A DNA stretch of 64,000 bases from Streptomyces violascens. Lineage in GTDB: Bacteria > Actinomycetota > Actinomycetes > Streptomycetales > Streptomycetaceae. Position numbers and translations under genes: made by a program. Positions 9,074-18,069 of this stretch are shown here, one piece after another. The stretch's first letter is position 1. Each line of letters begins with the position of its first letter. A model generated the notes under the pieces. The model worked only from the letters and a program-made list of their open reading frames with translations. It was not told the origin of the DNA and ran no database searches. The stretch lies in the NCBI RefSeq assembly GCF_014649955.1, contig NZ_BMUA01000003.1, positions 158,400 to 222,399 of the forward strand. The letters run 5' to 3'.

Positions 9074-10879
9074 TCAGGCCTCTTCGGCCAGTTCGAGCCA
9101 GCGCATCTCCAACTCGTCGCGCTCGACGATCAGTTCACGCAGTTCGGCATCCAGTTTCGCCACCTTCCCGAAATCCGTGGCGTTATCGGCGATTTGCGCA
9201 TGCAGATTGGTCTCGCGGTCGGAGATCTTGTTGAGCTGCCGCTCGACCTTCTGGAGTTCCTTCTTCGCGGCGCGGGCGTCCTGGGCCGACACCGCGTTCG
9301 CGGGCCTGGCGGCGGGGGCCGCGACCGGGGCCGGCGCGGACTCGATCATCCGCTGCCTGCGCTCCAGGTACTCGTCGATGCCGCGCGGCAGCATCCGCAG
9401 CGTGGCGTCGCCGAGCAGCGCCCACACGTGGTCGGTGGTGCGCTCGATGAAGAACCGGTCGTGGGAGATGACGACCATGGAGCCGGGCCAGCCGTCGAGG
9501 AGGTCTTCGAGCTGGGTCAGGGTCTCGATGTCGAGGTCGTTGGTGGGCTCGTCGAGGAAGAGGACGTTGGGCTCGTCCATGAGGAGCCGGAGCAGCTGGA
9601 GCCGCCGCCGCTCACCACCGGAGAGGTCGCCGACCGGCGTCCACTGCTTCTCCTTGGAGAATCCGAACTGCTCGCAGAGCTGGCCGGCGGTCATCTCGCG
9701 GCCCTTGCCGAGGTCGACGCGGTCGCGGATCTGCTGGACGGCCTCCAGCACCCGCAGGGCGGGCGGGAGTTCGGCGACGTCCTGGGAGAGGTAGGCGAGC
9801 TTCACGGTCTTGCCGACGACGACCTTGCCCGCGGCGGGCTGCGCCTCGCCCGCGGTGCGCCAGGCCTCGGTGAGGGCGCGAAGGAGCGAGGTCTTGCCCG
9901 CGCCGTTCACGCCGACCAGGCCGATGCGGTCGCCGGGGCCGAGCTGCCAGGTGAGGTGCTTGAGCAGCAGCTTCTCGCCCGCCTGGACGGTCACGTCCTC
10001 CAGGTCGAAGACGGTCTTGCCGAGCCGGGCATTGGCGAACTTCATCAGCTCGCTGGTGTCGCGCGGCGGCGGCACGTCGGCGATGAGCTCGTTGGCGGCC
10101 TCGATGCGGTAGCGCGGCTTGGAGGTGCGGGCCGGGGCGCCGCGGCGCAGCCAGGCGAGCTCCTTGCGCATGAGGTTCTGCCGCTTGACCTCTTCGGTGG
10201 CGGCGATGCGCTCGCGCTCGGCCCGCGCGAAGACGTAGTCGGAGTAGCCGCCCTCGTACTCGAAGACGGAACCCCGCTGGACGTCCCACATGCGGGTGCA
10301 GACCTGGTCGAGGAACCAGCGGTCGTGGGTGACGCAGACGAGCGCGGACCGCCGGGCCTGGAGGTGCCGGGCCAGCCACGAGATGCCCTCGACATCCAGA
10401 TGGTTGGTCGGCTCGTCGAGCACGATCAGGTCCGGCTCGCCGATGAGCAGCTTGGCGAGCGCGATGCGGCGCCGCTCGCCGCCGGAGAGGGGCGCGATGA
10501 CGGTGTCGAGGCCCTGGGCGAAGCCGGGCAGGTCGAGCCCGCCGAACAGGCCCGTCAGTACGTCGCGGATCTTGGCGTTGCCGGCCCACTCGTGGTCGGC
10601 GAGGTCGCCGATGACCTCGTGGCGGATGGTGGCCTGGGGGTCGAGCGAGTCGTGCTGGGTGAGCACGCCGAGGCGCAGCCCGCCCACGTGCGTGACGCGC
10701 CCGGTGTCCGGCTCCTCCAGCTGGGCGAGCATCCGGATGAGGGTGGTCTTGCCGTCGCCGTTGCGCCCGACGACACCGATCCGGTCCCCTTCGGAGACGC
10801 CGAGGGAAACACCGTCGAGCAGGGCACGGGTCCCGTACACCTTGCTGACTGCCTCGACATTGACCAGGTTGACGGCCAT
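9074..10879 (-). CDS. ABC-F family ATP-binding protein (Uup/EttA-like)
   Basis: A soluble protein of 601 residues with two nucleotide-binding domains and no membrane helices. NBD1 shows GRNGDGKTTL, LSGGERRRIALAKLL and LIVLDEPTNHLD. NBD2 shows GVNGAGKTSL, LSGGERRRLQLLRLL and LFLDEPTNDLD. The C-terminus is a charged coiled coil of the Uup type (KKELQKVERQLNKISDRE). ABC-F proteins act on the ribosome in translation rescue or antibiotic resistance, or in DNA stability in the case of Uup. I chose the ATG at 10879 (MAVNLVNVEAVSKVYG) because the domain begins there and CAGGAG precedes it; the ORF extends further upstream without family sequence. Confidence 0.93.
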   Translation of the reverse strand: MAVNLVNVEAVSKVYGTRALLDGVSLGVSEGDRIGVVGRNGDGKTTLIRMLAQLEEPDTGRVTHVGGLRLGVLTQHDSLDPQATIRHEVIGDLADHEWAGNAKIRDVLTGLFGGLDLPGFAQGLDTVIAPLSGGERRRIALAKLLIGEPDLIVLDEPTNHLDVEGISWLARHLQARRSALVCVTHDRWFLDQVCTRMWDVQRGSVFEYEGGYSDYVFARAERERIAATEEVKRQNLMRKELAWLRRGAPARTSKPRYRIEAANELIADVPPPRDTSELMKFANARLGKTVFDLEDVTVQAGEKLLLKHLTWQLGPGDRIGLVGVNGAGKTSLLRALTEAWRTAGEAQPAAGKVVVGKTVKLAYLSQDVAELPPALRVLEAVQQIRDRVDLGKGREMTAGQLCEQFGFSKEKQWTPVGDLSGGERRRLQLLRLLMDEPNVLFLDEPTNDLDIETLTQLEDLLDGWPGSMVVISHDRFFIERTTDHVWALLGDATLRMLPRGIDEYLERRQRMIESAPAPVAAPAARPANAVSAQDARAAKKELQKVERQLNKISDRETNLHAQIADNATDFGKVAKLDAELRELIVERDELEMRWLELAEEA

Positions 10880-11055
10880 TTCACTCCTGAGCAGGGGGAT
10901 GGATCGTCGTCCAGGGTAGTCGCCGCGGGGGGCCGGACGGCGATCGGTGGTGAGCGAGGGTCCGATCAAGGGGGCGCGCGAGAGGTAATACGATGGTCAA
11001 ATCCACGCTTTGCGCGGATTGCTACGTTTACGAAGATTAAAAGGGGCGGGGGCTC

Positions 11056-11748
11056 ATGATGCGGAATGCGGTGCGGGGCGCGGTCGCGGCGGCGCTGGTG
11101 GCGGCGGTATTGACGGGGTGCGGGGAGGAGAAGGAGTCGACGGCAGCGCAGGGCCCGTCACAGAGCCCGGCGCAGGTCCCGTCGCAGAGCCCGTCGGCCT
11201 CGGCGAAGCCGTCCGAAAAACCGTCCCCCTCTCAGGGCGGGGACTCGACAGCGAAGGACGGCAAGGTGGGGGCGGCGGGTTCGGCCTGCACCCTGCCCGC
11301 GTCCTTCGACCTGGCGCCCCAGTGGAAGCCGAAGCCGGTCCACGTCGAGGCGGACTCGCCCGTGGCCGGGCTCGCCAAGAAGGGCCCGTTCACGATGGCC
11401 TGCGAGATCGACGCGAAGCCCGCGGGGAACATCGGCTTCCTGCGCGCCTGGACCGAGGACGCCAAGTCCGGCACGCCCCGCGCGGCCCTGGAGGCATACG
11501 TGGGCGCCGACAAGACGGCGAGCAAGGCGACGTACAAGGAGATCAAGGCGGGCACGCTTCCCGCCGCCGAGGTCACTTACGAGACGTACAGCAAGCTCCT
11601 TGACAGGTCGAAGCGCGAGACCGCCCTGGCGGTCGTCACCCCGAAGGGCACGCTCGTCCTGCACCTGGGCGGCTGGGACACCGAGGAACACCAGGAGATG
11701 CTCCCGGCGTACGAGCTGGCGAAGACCAGCATGCGGGCCACCTCGTAA
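11056..11748 (+). CDS. putative secreted lipoprotein
   Basis: A 230-residue protein with a lipoprotein signal: positively charged MMRNAVRG, a hydrophobic core, and a lipobox LTGC with Cys at about residue 23. A Ser/Pro/Lys-rich linker follows, then a folded domain beginning at SACTLPASFDL with an LHLGGWDTEEHQEM segment near the end. ATG at 11056 or 11059 follows GGGGCGGGGGCTC. It is predicted to be anchored on the outer face of the membrane. I do not recognise the domain. The gene stands alone and is divergent from the ABC-F gene. Confidence 0.85.
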   Translation: MMRNAVRGAVAAALVAAVLTGCGEEKESTAAQGPSQSPAQVPSQSPSASAKPSEKPSPSQGGDSTAKDGKVGAAGSACTLPASFDLAPQWKPKPVHVEADSPVAGLAKKGPFTMACEIDAKPAGNIGFLRAWTEDAKSGTPRAALEAYVGADKTASKATYKEIKAGTLPAAEVTYETYSKLLDRSKRETALAVVTPKGTLVLHLGGWDTEEHQEMLPAYELAKTSMRATS

Positions 11749-11856
11749 TCCGTACGCTGAGCGAGCGTACGGACACGGAGGGTGGACGGTACGGTCGCGA
11801 GCGGTCACCCTGGGTGAGTTGAGCGGGGAGATCAACTCACCGGAAGGTGGCCGCAC

Positions 11857-12693
11857 ATGACCGAGGACTGGGAGTACGGCGCGGGCGAGCCCGTTTCGTC
11901 CGACAGCCTGAAGACGTTCGGGGCGTTCGTCCAGGGCCTGCGCGAACACGCCGGCCTCACCCGCGAGGAACTCGCAGCGGTGGTCCGCTTCTCCAAACAC
12001 ACCGTGGAATCAATCGAGTTGGGCCGCCGCATGCCGGACCTGGACTTCGTGGACCGGGCGGAGCCTGCGCTGGGCGGGACGGGGGCGCTGAGGAGGGCGT
12101 ACCGGCATCTGACCCGGCATCCTGGGTTGGCGGCGTGGTTCCGGCAGTGGGCGAGGTATGAGCGGCTCGCGGACAGCCTGGACACGTACGAGTGTCGGTT
12201 GGTGCCAGGCCTGTTGCAGTCGGAGGCGTACGCGCGCGTAACCTTCGGCAGCGCCCTTCCCCCGCTGACCGACGAGGAGTTGGAGGCCAAGGTGGTGGCC
12301 CGCATGGAGCGACAGCGGCTCCTGTGCGCCCGCCCCCACGCCTCGTACAGCTTCGTCGTCGAGGAGCACGTCTTCCGACGCGGCCTCGGCGGACCGGAGA
12401 TCACACGCGGCCTGTTGGACCATGTGCTGACTCTCACCGAGCCTCGCAATGTGGTGTTGCAGATCATGCCGTTGGAATCCACGGAGCACGCCGGGCTCGC
12501 GGGCCCAGTGCAGCTGGTGGAGCTACCCGACGGCCGTCGACACGCTTATTCCGAGGGCCAGTTGAACGGCCGCCTGATCTCCGACCCAAATGAGGTGGCG
12601 CTGCTCTACCGCCTGTATGCGACACTGCGCTCGCAGGCTCTCACCCCTGCTAAGTCAAGGGGCCTGCTGGAGCGAATCCGAGGAGCCCTATGA
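11857..12693 (+). CDS. XRE-family helix-turn-helix regulator with DUF5753 domain
   Basis: A 278-residue regulator of a type abundant in Streptomyces. The N-terminal HTH is at residues 23-75 (VQGLREHAGLTREELAAVV, then SKHTVESIELGRRMP). The remainder is a DUF5753-like ligand or partner domain (VPGLLQSEAYARVTFG, FVVEEHVFRRGLGG, VLQIMPLEST). GGAAGG lies just upstream of ATG. The stop overlaps the following DUF397 gene by 4 bp (ATGA). Such pairs (for example WhiJ-like proteins with BldB/AbaA-region partners) act in developmental and antibiotic control, and some behave like antitoxin/toxin modules; the role of this pair is not known. Confidence 0.92.
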   Translation: MTEDWEYGAGEPVSSDSLKTFGAFVQGLREHAGLTREELAAVVRFSKHTVESIELGRRMPDLDFVDRAEPALGGTGALRRAYRHLTRHPGLAAWFRQWARYERLADSLDTYECRLVPGLLQSEAYARVTFGSALPPLTDEELEAKVVARMERQRLLCARPHASYSFVVEEHVFRRGLGGPEITRGLLDHVLTLTEPRNVVLQIMPLESTEHAGLAGPVQLVELPDGRRHAYSEGQLNGRLISDPNEVALLYRLYATLRSQALTPAKSRGLLERIRGAL

Positions 12694-12932
12694 GCGCCAG
12701 TGAACTCGCCTGGTTCAAGTCCAGTTACAGCAGCCCCCAGGGCGACAGCTGCGTAGAAGTCGCCCTCGCCTGGCACAAGTCGAGCTACAGCAGCGGCCAG
12801 GGCGACAACTGCGTAGAGGTCGCCGTCTGCCCCGCCACCGTCCACGTACGCGACTCCAAGGACAAGCAGGGTCCGCAGTTCGCCGTCTCGGCGGAGGCGT
12901 GGACCGCGTTCGTCACTGCGTGCGGCGTCTGA
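12690..12932 (+). CDS. DUF397 protein with an internally duplicated motif
   Basis: An 80-residue DUF397 protein. The hallmark WxKSSYSxxxGxxCVEVA occurs twice in tandem: AWFKSSYSSPQGDSCVEVAL then AWHKSSYSSGQGDNCVEVAV. The usual C-terminus follows (VHVRDSKDKQGPQFAVSAEAW). Typical family members have one copy. At DNA level the repeat is exactly 60 bp (12705-12764 and 12765-12824). It is translationally coupled to the upstream XRE gene and is expected to act with it. Confidence 0.92.
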   Translation: MSASELAWFKSSYSSPQGDSCVEVALAWHKSSYSSGQGDNCVEVAVCPATVHVRDSKDKQGPQFAVSAEAWTAFVTACGV

Positions 12933-12934
12933 AC

Positions 12935-13837
12935 TCAGACAGGCAGCACCGTGGCCCCCGGGGCCGGTGACGAGGTGATCCTGGCGGTGCGGCAGGTGCC
13001 GGAGGCGGTGAGGGCTGCCGCTACCTGCTGGGCCGACTCCGGGTCGGCGCACAGGAAGGCCGTCGTCGGGCCCGAGCCCGAGACCAGGGTGGCCAGGGCG
13101 CCCGCCTGCCTGCCCGTTTCCAGGGTGTCCGCGAGGGAGGGGCGCAGGGAGAGCGCGGCGGGCTGGAGGTCGTTGGTGAGGGCGGCCGCGAGGGCCTTCG
13201 GGTCGCCGGTGCGCAGTGCGTCAAGGAGGGCCGGGGAGGCGACGGGTTCGGAGGCGTCCGGGGTGAGGCGGTCGAACTCGCGGTACACCGCCGGGGTGGA
13301 GAGGCCGCCGTCCGCCACCGCGAACACCCAGTGGAAGGTGCCGCCCACTTCCAGCGGGGTGAGTTTCTCGCCGCGTCCCGTTCCGAGGGCTGCTCCGCCG
13401 ACCAGACTGAAGGGCACGTCGCTGCCCAACTCGGCGCAGATGTCGAGGAGTTGGGACTGAGAGGCGTCCGTGCCCCAGAGCGCGTCGCAGGCGAGGAGCG
13501 CGCCCGCGCCGTCCGCGCTGCCGCCTGCCATGCCGCCCGCGACGGGGATGTCCTTGTCGATGTGGATGTGGACGTTGGGCTCGATGCCGTGGCGGGCCGC
13601 GAGGAGTTCCGCCGCGCGGGCGGCCAGGTTCGTACGGTCCAGGGGGACCTGTGCCGCGTCCGGGCCCGTGCAGGTGATGCGGAGCTCGTCGGCGGGGGTC
13701 ACCGTGACGGTGTCGTAGAGGGCGACGGCGAGGAAGACGTTGGCCAGGTCGTGGAACCCGTCGGGGCGGGCGGGGCCCACGGCCAGCTGGGCGTTGACCT
13801 TGGCGGGGACGCGGACGGTGACGGTGCGGGGGGTCAC
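12935..13837 (-). CDS. ispE: 4-diphosphocytidyl-2-C-methyl-D-erythritol kinase IspE
   Basis: IspE phosphorylates CDP-methylerythritol in the MEP isoprenoid pathway. The 300-residue sequence shows the GHMP-kinase features: N-terminal VRVPAKVNAQLAVG, the ATP-binding glycine motif PVAGGMAGGSADGAGALLA, and a C-terminal glycine motif LVSGSGPTTAFL. The GTG start at 13837 has AAGGAG upstream. It lies downstream of rsmA, separated by 344 bp that hold a dispersed repeat. The order rpf-rsmA-ispE is common in actinobacteria. Confidence 0.95.
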   Translation of the reverse strand: MTPRTVTVRVPAKVNAQLAVGPARPDGFHDLANVFLAVALYDTVTVTPADELRITCTGPDAAQVPLDRTNLAARAAELLAARHGIEPNVHIHIDKDIPVAGGMAGGSADGAGALLACDALWGTDASQSQLLDICAELGSDVPFSLVGGAALGTGRGEKLTPLEVGGTFHWVFAVADGGLSTPAVYREFDRLTPDASEPVASPALLDALRTGDPKALAAALTNDLQPAALSLRPSLADTLETGRQAGALATLVSGSGPTTAFLCADPESAQQVAAALTASGTCRTARITSSPAPGATVLPV

Positions 13838-13870
13838 GTGGCTCCTTCAGGTGCGGGCGGCTTCATTTTC

Positions 13871-14064
13871 CCCCACCCCGCCCCTTCCCGAGACCCGCCG
13901 GGGGTGGGGGTGTGCTGAGCTGGACCCCTGGGGCTCCGCCCCAGACCCCGTATCGCGCCTGAAGGGCGCTCGTCCTCAAACGCCGGACGGGCTGGAGGTG
14001 CCTGCATGGGCACCCTGCCAAGGACGACCCTGTTAGGGGCGCGGGGAACTGCGCGACCAGCCAC
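13871..14064 (-). repeat. dispersed 3'-end repeat, copy 2 (full length)
   Basis: Read on the minus strand, it begins with the GCGCAGTTCCCCGCGCCCC module (core 14036-14064) just after rsmA. It continues through GTCCGGCGTTTGAGGACGAG and GCCCTTCAGGCGCG, the 20-mer GGGGTCTGGGGCGGAGCCCC (13930-13949) and a GGGAAGGGGCGGGG module. Copy 4 has the same modules in the same order. A partial inverted duplicate of the last two modules sits at 14100-14158. The rest of the 13838-14181 gap shows no gene. Confidence 0.8.
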
Positions 14065-14181
14065 GCACGGTCCGCAGTCGAACCATGAGCGCGAAGCGCC
14101 CCCGGCGGGTTTCGGGAAGGGGCGGGGAGGGGCCTCCCGGGGTCTGGGGCGGAGCCCCGGCGCACCCTGACCAGGCGGGCG

Positions 14182-15045
14182 CTAAGCCGGCCGGTTCTCC
14201 GCGATCGACGCGAACTCCTCCACCGTCAGCGCCTCGCCGCGCGCCTGGGGGGAGACTCCCGCCGCGACCAGGGCCGCCTCCGCGGCGGCGGGCGAGCCCG
14301 CCCAGCCCGACAGCGCCGCCCGCAACGTCTTGCGGCGCTGCGCGAACGCCGCGTCCACGACCGCGAACACCTCCGCCTTGGAGGCCGTCGTGTCCACCGG
14401 CACGGTGCGCCGCACCAGTGACACGAGACCCGAGTCCACGTTCGGCGCCGGCCAGAACACGTTGCGGCCGATCGAGCCCGCCCGCTTCACGTCCGCGTAC
14501 CAGTTCGCCTTCACCGAAGGCACCCCGTACACCTTGTTGCCCGGCTTCGCCGCGAGGCGGTCCGCCACCTCCGCCTGGACCATCACCAGCGTGCGCTCGA
14601 TGCTCGGGAAGCGGTCCAGCATGTGCAGGAGGACCGGGACCGCCACGTTGTACGGGAGGTTCGCCACCAGTGCCGTGGGGGGCGGGCCCGGCAGGTCCTG
14701 GACCTGCATCGCGTCCGAGTGGACAAGGGAGAAACGGTCCGCTCGGGCCGGCATGCGGGCCGCGATCGTCGAGGGGAGCGCCGATGCCAGCACGTCGTCG
14801 ATCTCCACCGCCACCACCCGGTCCGCCGCTTCGAGCAGCGCCAGGGTCAGCGAGCCCAGGCCCGGGCCCACCTCCACCACCACGTCGTCGGGGCGGACCT
14901 CGGCGGTCCGCACGATGCGGCGGACCGTGTTGGCGTCGATGACGAAGTTCTGGCCGCGCTGCTTGGTGGGGCGTACGCCAAGCGCTGCGGCCAGTTCGCG
15001 GATGTCGGCGGGGGTAAGGAGTGCGTCGGGCTCAGTGGTGCTCAC
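14182..15045 (-). CDS. rsmA: 16S rRNA dimethyladenosine transferase RsmA (KsgA)
   Basis: RsmA dimethylates two adjacent adenines near the 3' end of 16S rRNA during small-subunit maturation. The protein has 287 residues: [18 protein letters not shown] at the N-terminus, SAM motif [16 protein letters not shown], acidic motif VAVEIDD, and the [15 protein letters not shown] catalytic motif (NLPY). The GTG start at 15045 overlaps the stop of the upstream rpf gene (GTGA), so translation is coupled. Confidence 0.96.
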   Translation of the reverse strand: MSTTEPDALLTPADIRELAAALGVRPTKQRGQNFVIDANTVRRIVRTAEVRPDDVVVEVGPGLGSLTLALLEAADRVVAVEIDDVLASALPSTIAARMPARADRFSLVHSDAMQVQDLPGPPPTALVANLPYNVAVPVLLHMLDRFPSIERTLVMVQAEVADRLAAKPGNKVYGVPSVKANWYADVKRAGSIGRNVFWPAPNVDSGLVSLVRRTVPVDTTASKAEVFAVVDAAFAQRRKTLRAALSGWAGSPAAAEAALVAAGVSPQARGEALTVEEFASIAENRPA

Positions 15046-16439
15046 CGATACAGCCTACGGCCGCAGTGCGGCCACGGGCTCGCTCCCCTGCTCACGAACA
15101 GCTTCTTCGCCCGGAACGTCTGCTCGCCGGCCGGTGCCTGCTCGGGCCGCCCGCTGCCGCCGAGCGCGTGCCAGGTGCCCGCGTCGAACTGGTAGAGCCC
15201 GCCGTAGGTGCCCGACGGGTCGAGCGCGCCCGGGCGGCCGCCCGACTCGCAGTGCGCCAGGCCGCTCCAGTTGAGGTGGTCCGCGCCCCCCACCGACGTG
15301 GGCAGCGCCTTGGTGCCGACCTTGACCTGCTGGGTCACCGGTTCGCGCACGATCTCCGAGTCGATCTTCTTCGGCCTCTGCTTGACCCCGTTGACCGTAC
15401 GCAGCGCGTACGTGACCCTGCGGGCGCCCTTCTCGCCCTGGCGGACCACGACCTGCGTACCCGCGAACAGCGTGTCGTCCTTGGTCTTCTCGACGGTGAA
15501 GGGGATCGGCTCCTCGCGCACCTCCTTCGTTCCGCTGATCCGCATGACCGTGACCGTCTGGCCGTCGTGCGGGAAGGAGAACGGGGTGACGGACGTCGTG
15601 TCCTGGCCCTGCAGCGAGATGCCCGCTTCCTGAAGAGCCTCGGCGACCGTGGCCGCGTTGGTGCGCAGGGTGCTTTCGCGGCCGTCCGCGAGGAAGGTCA
15701 CCGAGCGTTCGGTGCGTACCTCCAGGGTGAGGCCCGCGCGGCCGATCTCCGAGGAGCGGGACGCCGACAGATAGGCGCCCTCGGCGCGCACCCCGAGCTG
15801 GCGCAGGGCCCCGTCGACGGTGCGGGCGGTCGTCCACACCTGGCGGCGCTGTCCGTCCAGGGTGAGCTGGACCGGGCGGCCGTAGCGCACCACGACCTCG
15901 TCGCCGCCGGCGAGCCCGGCGGCGGGGCCGGGCGCCACGAGGTCGTGCGCCCCGACGGGCACGTGCTCGTCGGCGAGGAGTTCGTCGACGCTGTCGGCGA
16001 AGGTGTGCATCGTGCGCGGCACCCCGTCGACGGTGAGCCTGACGGCCTTGTCGCTGACGACGAATGCCGAGGTGCCGCCCGCCAGGAAGGCGACGACGAG
16101 GGCCTGCGGGAGGAGCCGGCGCAGCGCGTCGGGCCCGCCCGAGGACTTACGGCGCCGGGCCGCCCGGCGCGCCCCGGCCCGCCCGCCGGGCGCACCGTCC
16201 TGGCGTTCTTGGCGGGGCGGCAGGGGTTCGCGCGGCTCGGGGATGGACACCGGGGCGCCCAGGGTCTCGTGGTCGGCGTAGGAGGGCGTGAAGCCGTCGT
16301 ACCGGGGCACACGGGAGCCGAAGGGAGGCATGGAGGCCTCGGCGGCGCCCGTGGCGACGCCGTACGGAGGCGTTGCCGTGGCGGTCCCGGCGCGGTGCCC
16401 GCCGCGTGCGGCACGGTGACTGCCCTGCGAATTGCTCAC
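15042..16439 (-). CDS. resuscitation-promoting factor (RpfB-like) with DUF348 and G5 domains
   Basis: A 465-residue cell-wall hydrolase. A long cytoplasmic Pro/Arg-rich head ends in [12 protein letters not shown], followed by one signal-anchor helix (about 116-138, [20 protein letters not shown]). Three DUF348 repeats follow ([45 protein letters not shown]), then a G5 domain ([14 protein letters not shown]...), and a C-terminal lysozyme-like Rpf domain ([16 protein letters not shown]) carrying the catalytic Glu in CESGG. This is the RpfB architecture. It cleaves peptidoglycan during germination and growth. The GTG start at 16439 follows CTGGAG. The next gene, rsmA, overlaps its end. Confidence 0.94.
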   Translation of the reverse strand: MSNSQGSHRAARGGHRAGTATATPPYGVATGAAEASMPPFGSRVPRYDGFTPSYADHETLGAPVSIPEPREPLPPRQERQDGAPGGRAGARRAARRRKSSGGPDALRRLLPQALVVAFLAGGTSAFVVSDKAVRLTVDGVPRTMHTFADSVDELLADEHVPVGAHDLVAPGPAAGLAGGDEVVVRYGRPVQLTLDGQRRQVWTTARTVDGALRQLGVRAEGAYLSASRSSEIGRAGLTLEVRTERSVTFLADGRESTLRTNAATVAEALQEAGISLQGQDTTSVTPFSFPHDGQTVTVMRISGTKEVREEPIPFTVEKTKDDTLFAGTQVVVRQGEKGARRVTYALRTVNGVKQRPKKIDSEIVREPVTQQVKVGTKALPTSVGGADHLNWSGLAHCESGGRPGALDPSGTYGGLYQFDAGTWHALGGSGRPEQAPAGEQTFRAKKLFVSRGASPWPHCGRRLYR

Positions 16440-16575
16440 GACGCTCCAGGGTCCGGTCCGATGGTGCGGGCCGGGACACTAGCGGAGCAGCGGTCACTCT
16501 CCAAAGCAACTCGACTACACAGTGTCGTGGCACTACCCTGTGCGCCGCCCGACGACGGGCGGATGCTGTTATCGG

Positions 16576-17448
16576 TCAGTAATCAAACGCACGCGCAGTG
16601 TTGTCCGCGATCGCCGCGGCCAGCGCGTCTTCACCGATGCCCTTTACGGCCGCCATCGCCCGCACCGTGACCGGAATGAGATACGGCGCATTGGGCCGTC
16701 CGCGGTACGGCGCGGGCGTGAGGAACGGCGCGTCGGTCTCCACAAGAACGAGTTCCAGTGGGGCGACCTTGAGAGCGTCGCGCAGCGGCTGGGCGTTTTT
16801 GAAGGTCACGTTTCCCGCGAAGGACATGAAGTACCCGGATTCGGCGCAGAGTTCGGCCATTTCCGCGTCGCCGGAATAACAGTGGAAGACCGTACGTTCG
16901 GGGGCGCCTTCCTCGCGCAGAATACGGAGCACATCGGCGTGCGCCTCGCGATCGTGGATGACGAGCGCCTTGCCCTGCCGCTTGGCGATCTCGATGTGCG
17001 CCCGGAAGGACCGCTCCTGGGCGGCCTTGCCCTCGGGTCCGGTGCGGTAGTAGTCGAGGCCGGTCTCGCCGACGCCCTTGACCCAGGGCAGAGCGGCGAG
17101 CCGCTCGATCTCGGCGAGGGCCTCGTCCAGCGCGCCCTCGCCGCCGGGGCCGCGCGCGCCCTGACGCGACCAGCCGTCGGGGTCTCCGTGGACGATCCGG
17201 GGGGCTTCGTTGGGGTGCAGGGCGACGGCGGCGTGCACGGGCGCGTACGCCTCGGCGGTCTCCGCCGCCCACCGGGAGCCCTTCACGTCGCAGCCCACCT
17301 GGATCACGGTGGTGACGCCCACGGCCGCGGCCTTCTCCAGGGCCTGTTCGACCGTGCCGTCCTGCATGTCCAGGTGGGTGTGCGAATCGGCCACCGCGAC
17401 TCCGAGCGGTTCCGGCAGCGGCGGCGGGGCATCCTTGGCGGCACTCAT
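16576..17448 (-). CDS. tatD: TatD-family metal-dependent hydrolase / deoxyribonuclease
   Basis: A 290-residue TIM-barrel amidohydrolase. Metal-binding motifs are visible: DSHTHLD near residue 21, a central GETGLDYY, and FVLIHDREAH-like and HCYSG histidines, with LVETDAPFLTP near the end. TatD proteins act as 3'-5' DNases and in some cases D-aminoacyl hydrolases. It lies upstream of rpf, rsmA and ispE in the same direction, with 136 bp before rpf, so some co-transcription is likely. ATG at 17448. Confidence 0.94.
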   Translation of the reverse strand: MSAAKDAPPPLPEPLGVAVADSHTHLDMQDGTVEQALEKAAAVGVTTVIQVGCDVKGSRWAAETAEAYAPVHAAVALHPNEAPRIVHGDPDGWSRQGARGPGGEGALDEALAEIERLAALPWVKGVGETGLDYYRTGPEGKAAQERSFRAHIEIAKRQGKALVIHDREAHADVLRILREEGAPERTVFHCYSGDAEMAELCAESGYFMSFAGNVTFKNAQPLRDALKVAPLELVLVETDAPFLTPAPYRGRPNAPYLIPVTVRAMAAVKGIGEDALAAAIADNTARAFDY

Positions 17449-17508
17449 ACGGGCGATCCTACGAAAGGGGCGCGCCCCCGTCGCGACCGGTCACGCAGGT
17501 GCGGGCAC

Positions 17509-17877
17509 CTACTTCCGGTGGAAGGGGTGCAGCAGGTCCGAAAGGTGCCAGTGGTGCTCCGGCTTCGCGGTCGCGTCGGCCTCGTCCTGGGGTGCGGGCT
17601 GTGTCGGCGCGGGGGCACGGTACTGGACCATCCCCTGCTGTGCGGACGACACCCGCCCGGCACGCATGATGCGCACCACGTGCCCGCCGCAGTTGAGGCA
17701 GGTGGGGGCGGACAGCGGGGACGGCACCCGTTCGCCGTTGGCCTTGTATATGACGAATGCCTGGCCAGTGGCGTCGGTGTGGTGCTCTATTTCGTACGCC
17801 TGTTCCCAGCCATATCCACACCTCATGCACGCGAAGGCATATGCCTCGTGTGCCGTGGTCTCAGCGATCTCACTCAT
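17509..17877 (-). CDS. small zinc-ribbon-like protein of unknown function
   Basis: A 122-residue soluble protein with two Cys pairs, CMRCGYGWEQ at about 17-20 and CLNCGGHVV at about 59-62, which could form one zinc ribbon. A Pro/Gln-rich linker and a His-rich tail (EHHWHLSDLLHPFHRK) follow. Good ribosome site (GAGGAG) before the ATG at 17877. A perfect inverted repeat lies directly upstream of that ribosome site (17890-17906). Function unknown. Confidence 0.85.
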   Translation of the reverse strand: MSEIAETTAHEAYAFACMRCGYGWEQAYEIEHHTDATGQAFVIYKANGERVPSPLSAPTCLNCGGHVVRIMRAGRVSSAQQGMVQYRAPAPTQPAPQDEADATAKPEHHWHLSDLLHPFHRK

Positions 17878-17889
17878 GTGCCGGCTCCT

Positions 17890-17929
17890 CTTGTCCGCTG
17901 GACAAGCTCTTGCGAGCGCTCTTGCGAGC
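17890..17929. promoter_or_regulatory. inverted repeat plus tandem 12-mers upstream of the zinc-ribbon gene
   Basis: CTTGTCC-GCT-GGACAAG is a perfect 17-nt inverted repeat at 17890-17906, abutting the GAGGAG ribosome site. Two identical tandem copies of GCTCTTGCGAGC follow at 17906-17917 and 17918-17929. It could be an operator or an mRNA structure; nothing identifies the regulator. Confidence 0.55.
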
Positions 17930-18069
17930 GGGGGCGAAAGCGTCCCCGATCCAGGAGACGCCTTTCGCTGCCAAAACGCATCAGGGGCTGTCGAGAGTTG
18001 GCGTGGTCTTGGCCTTTCCTAGGGCTGCGTGCATTTCCCTGCCCCGGTGCGCGGCCTGCGTTTTACTTT

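Noticed and set aside
5069..9794. Very long plus-strand open frames opposite the beta-propeller genes
   Set aside because: They are antisense shadows typical of high GC3 coding DNA: Val/Gly/Arg-rich, no domains, and fully opposed to well-supported genes.
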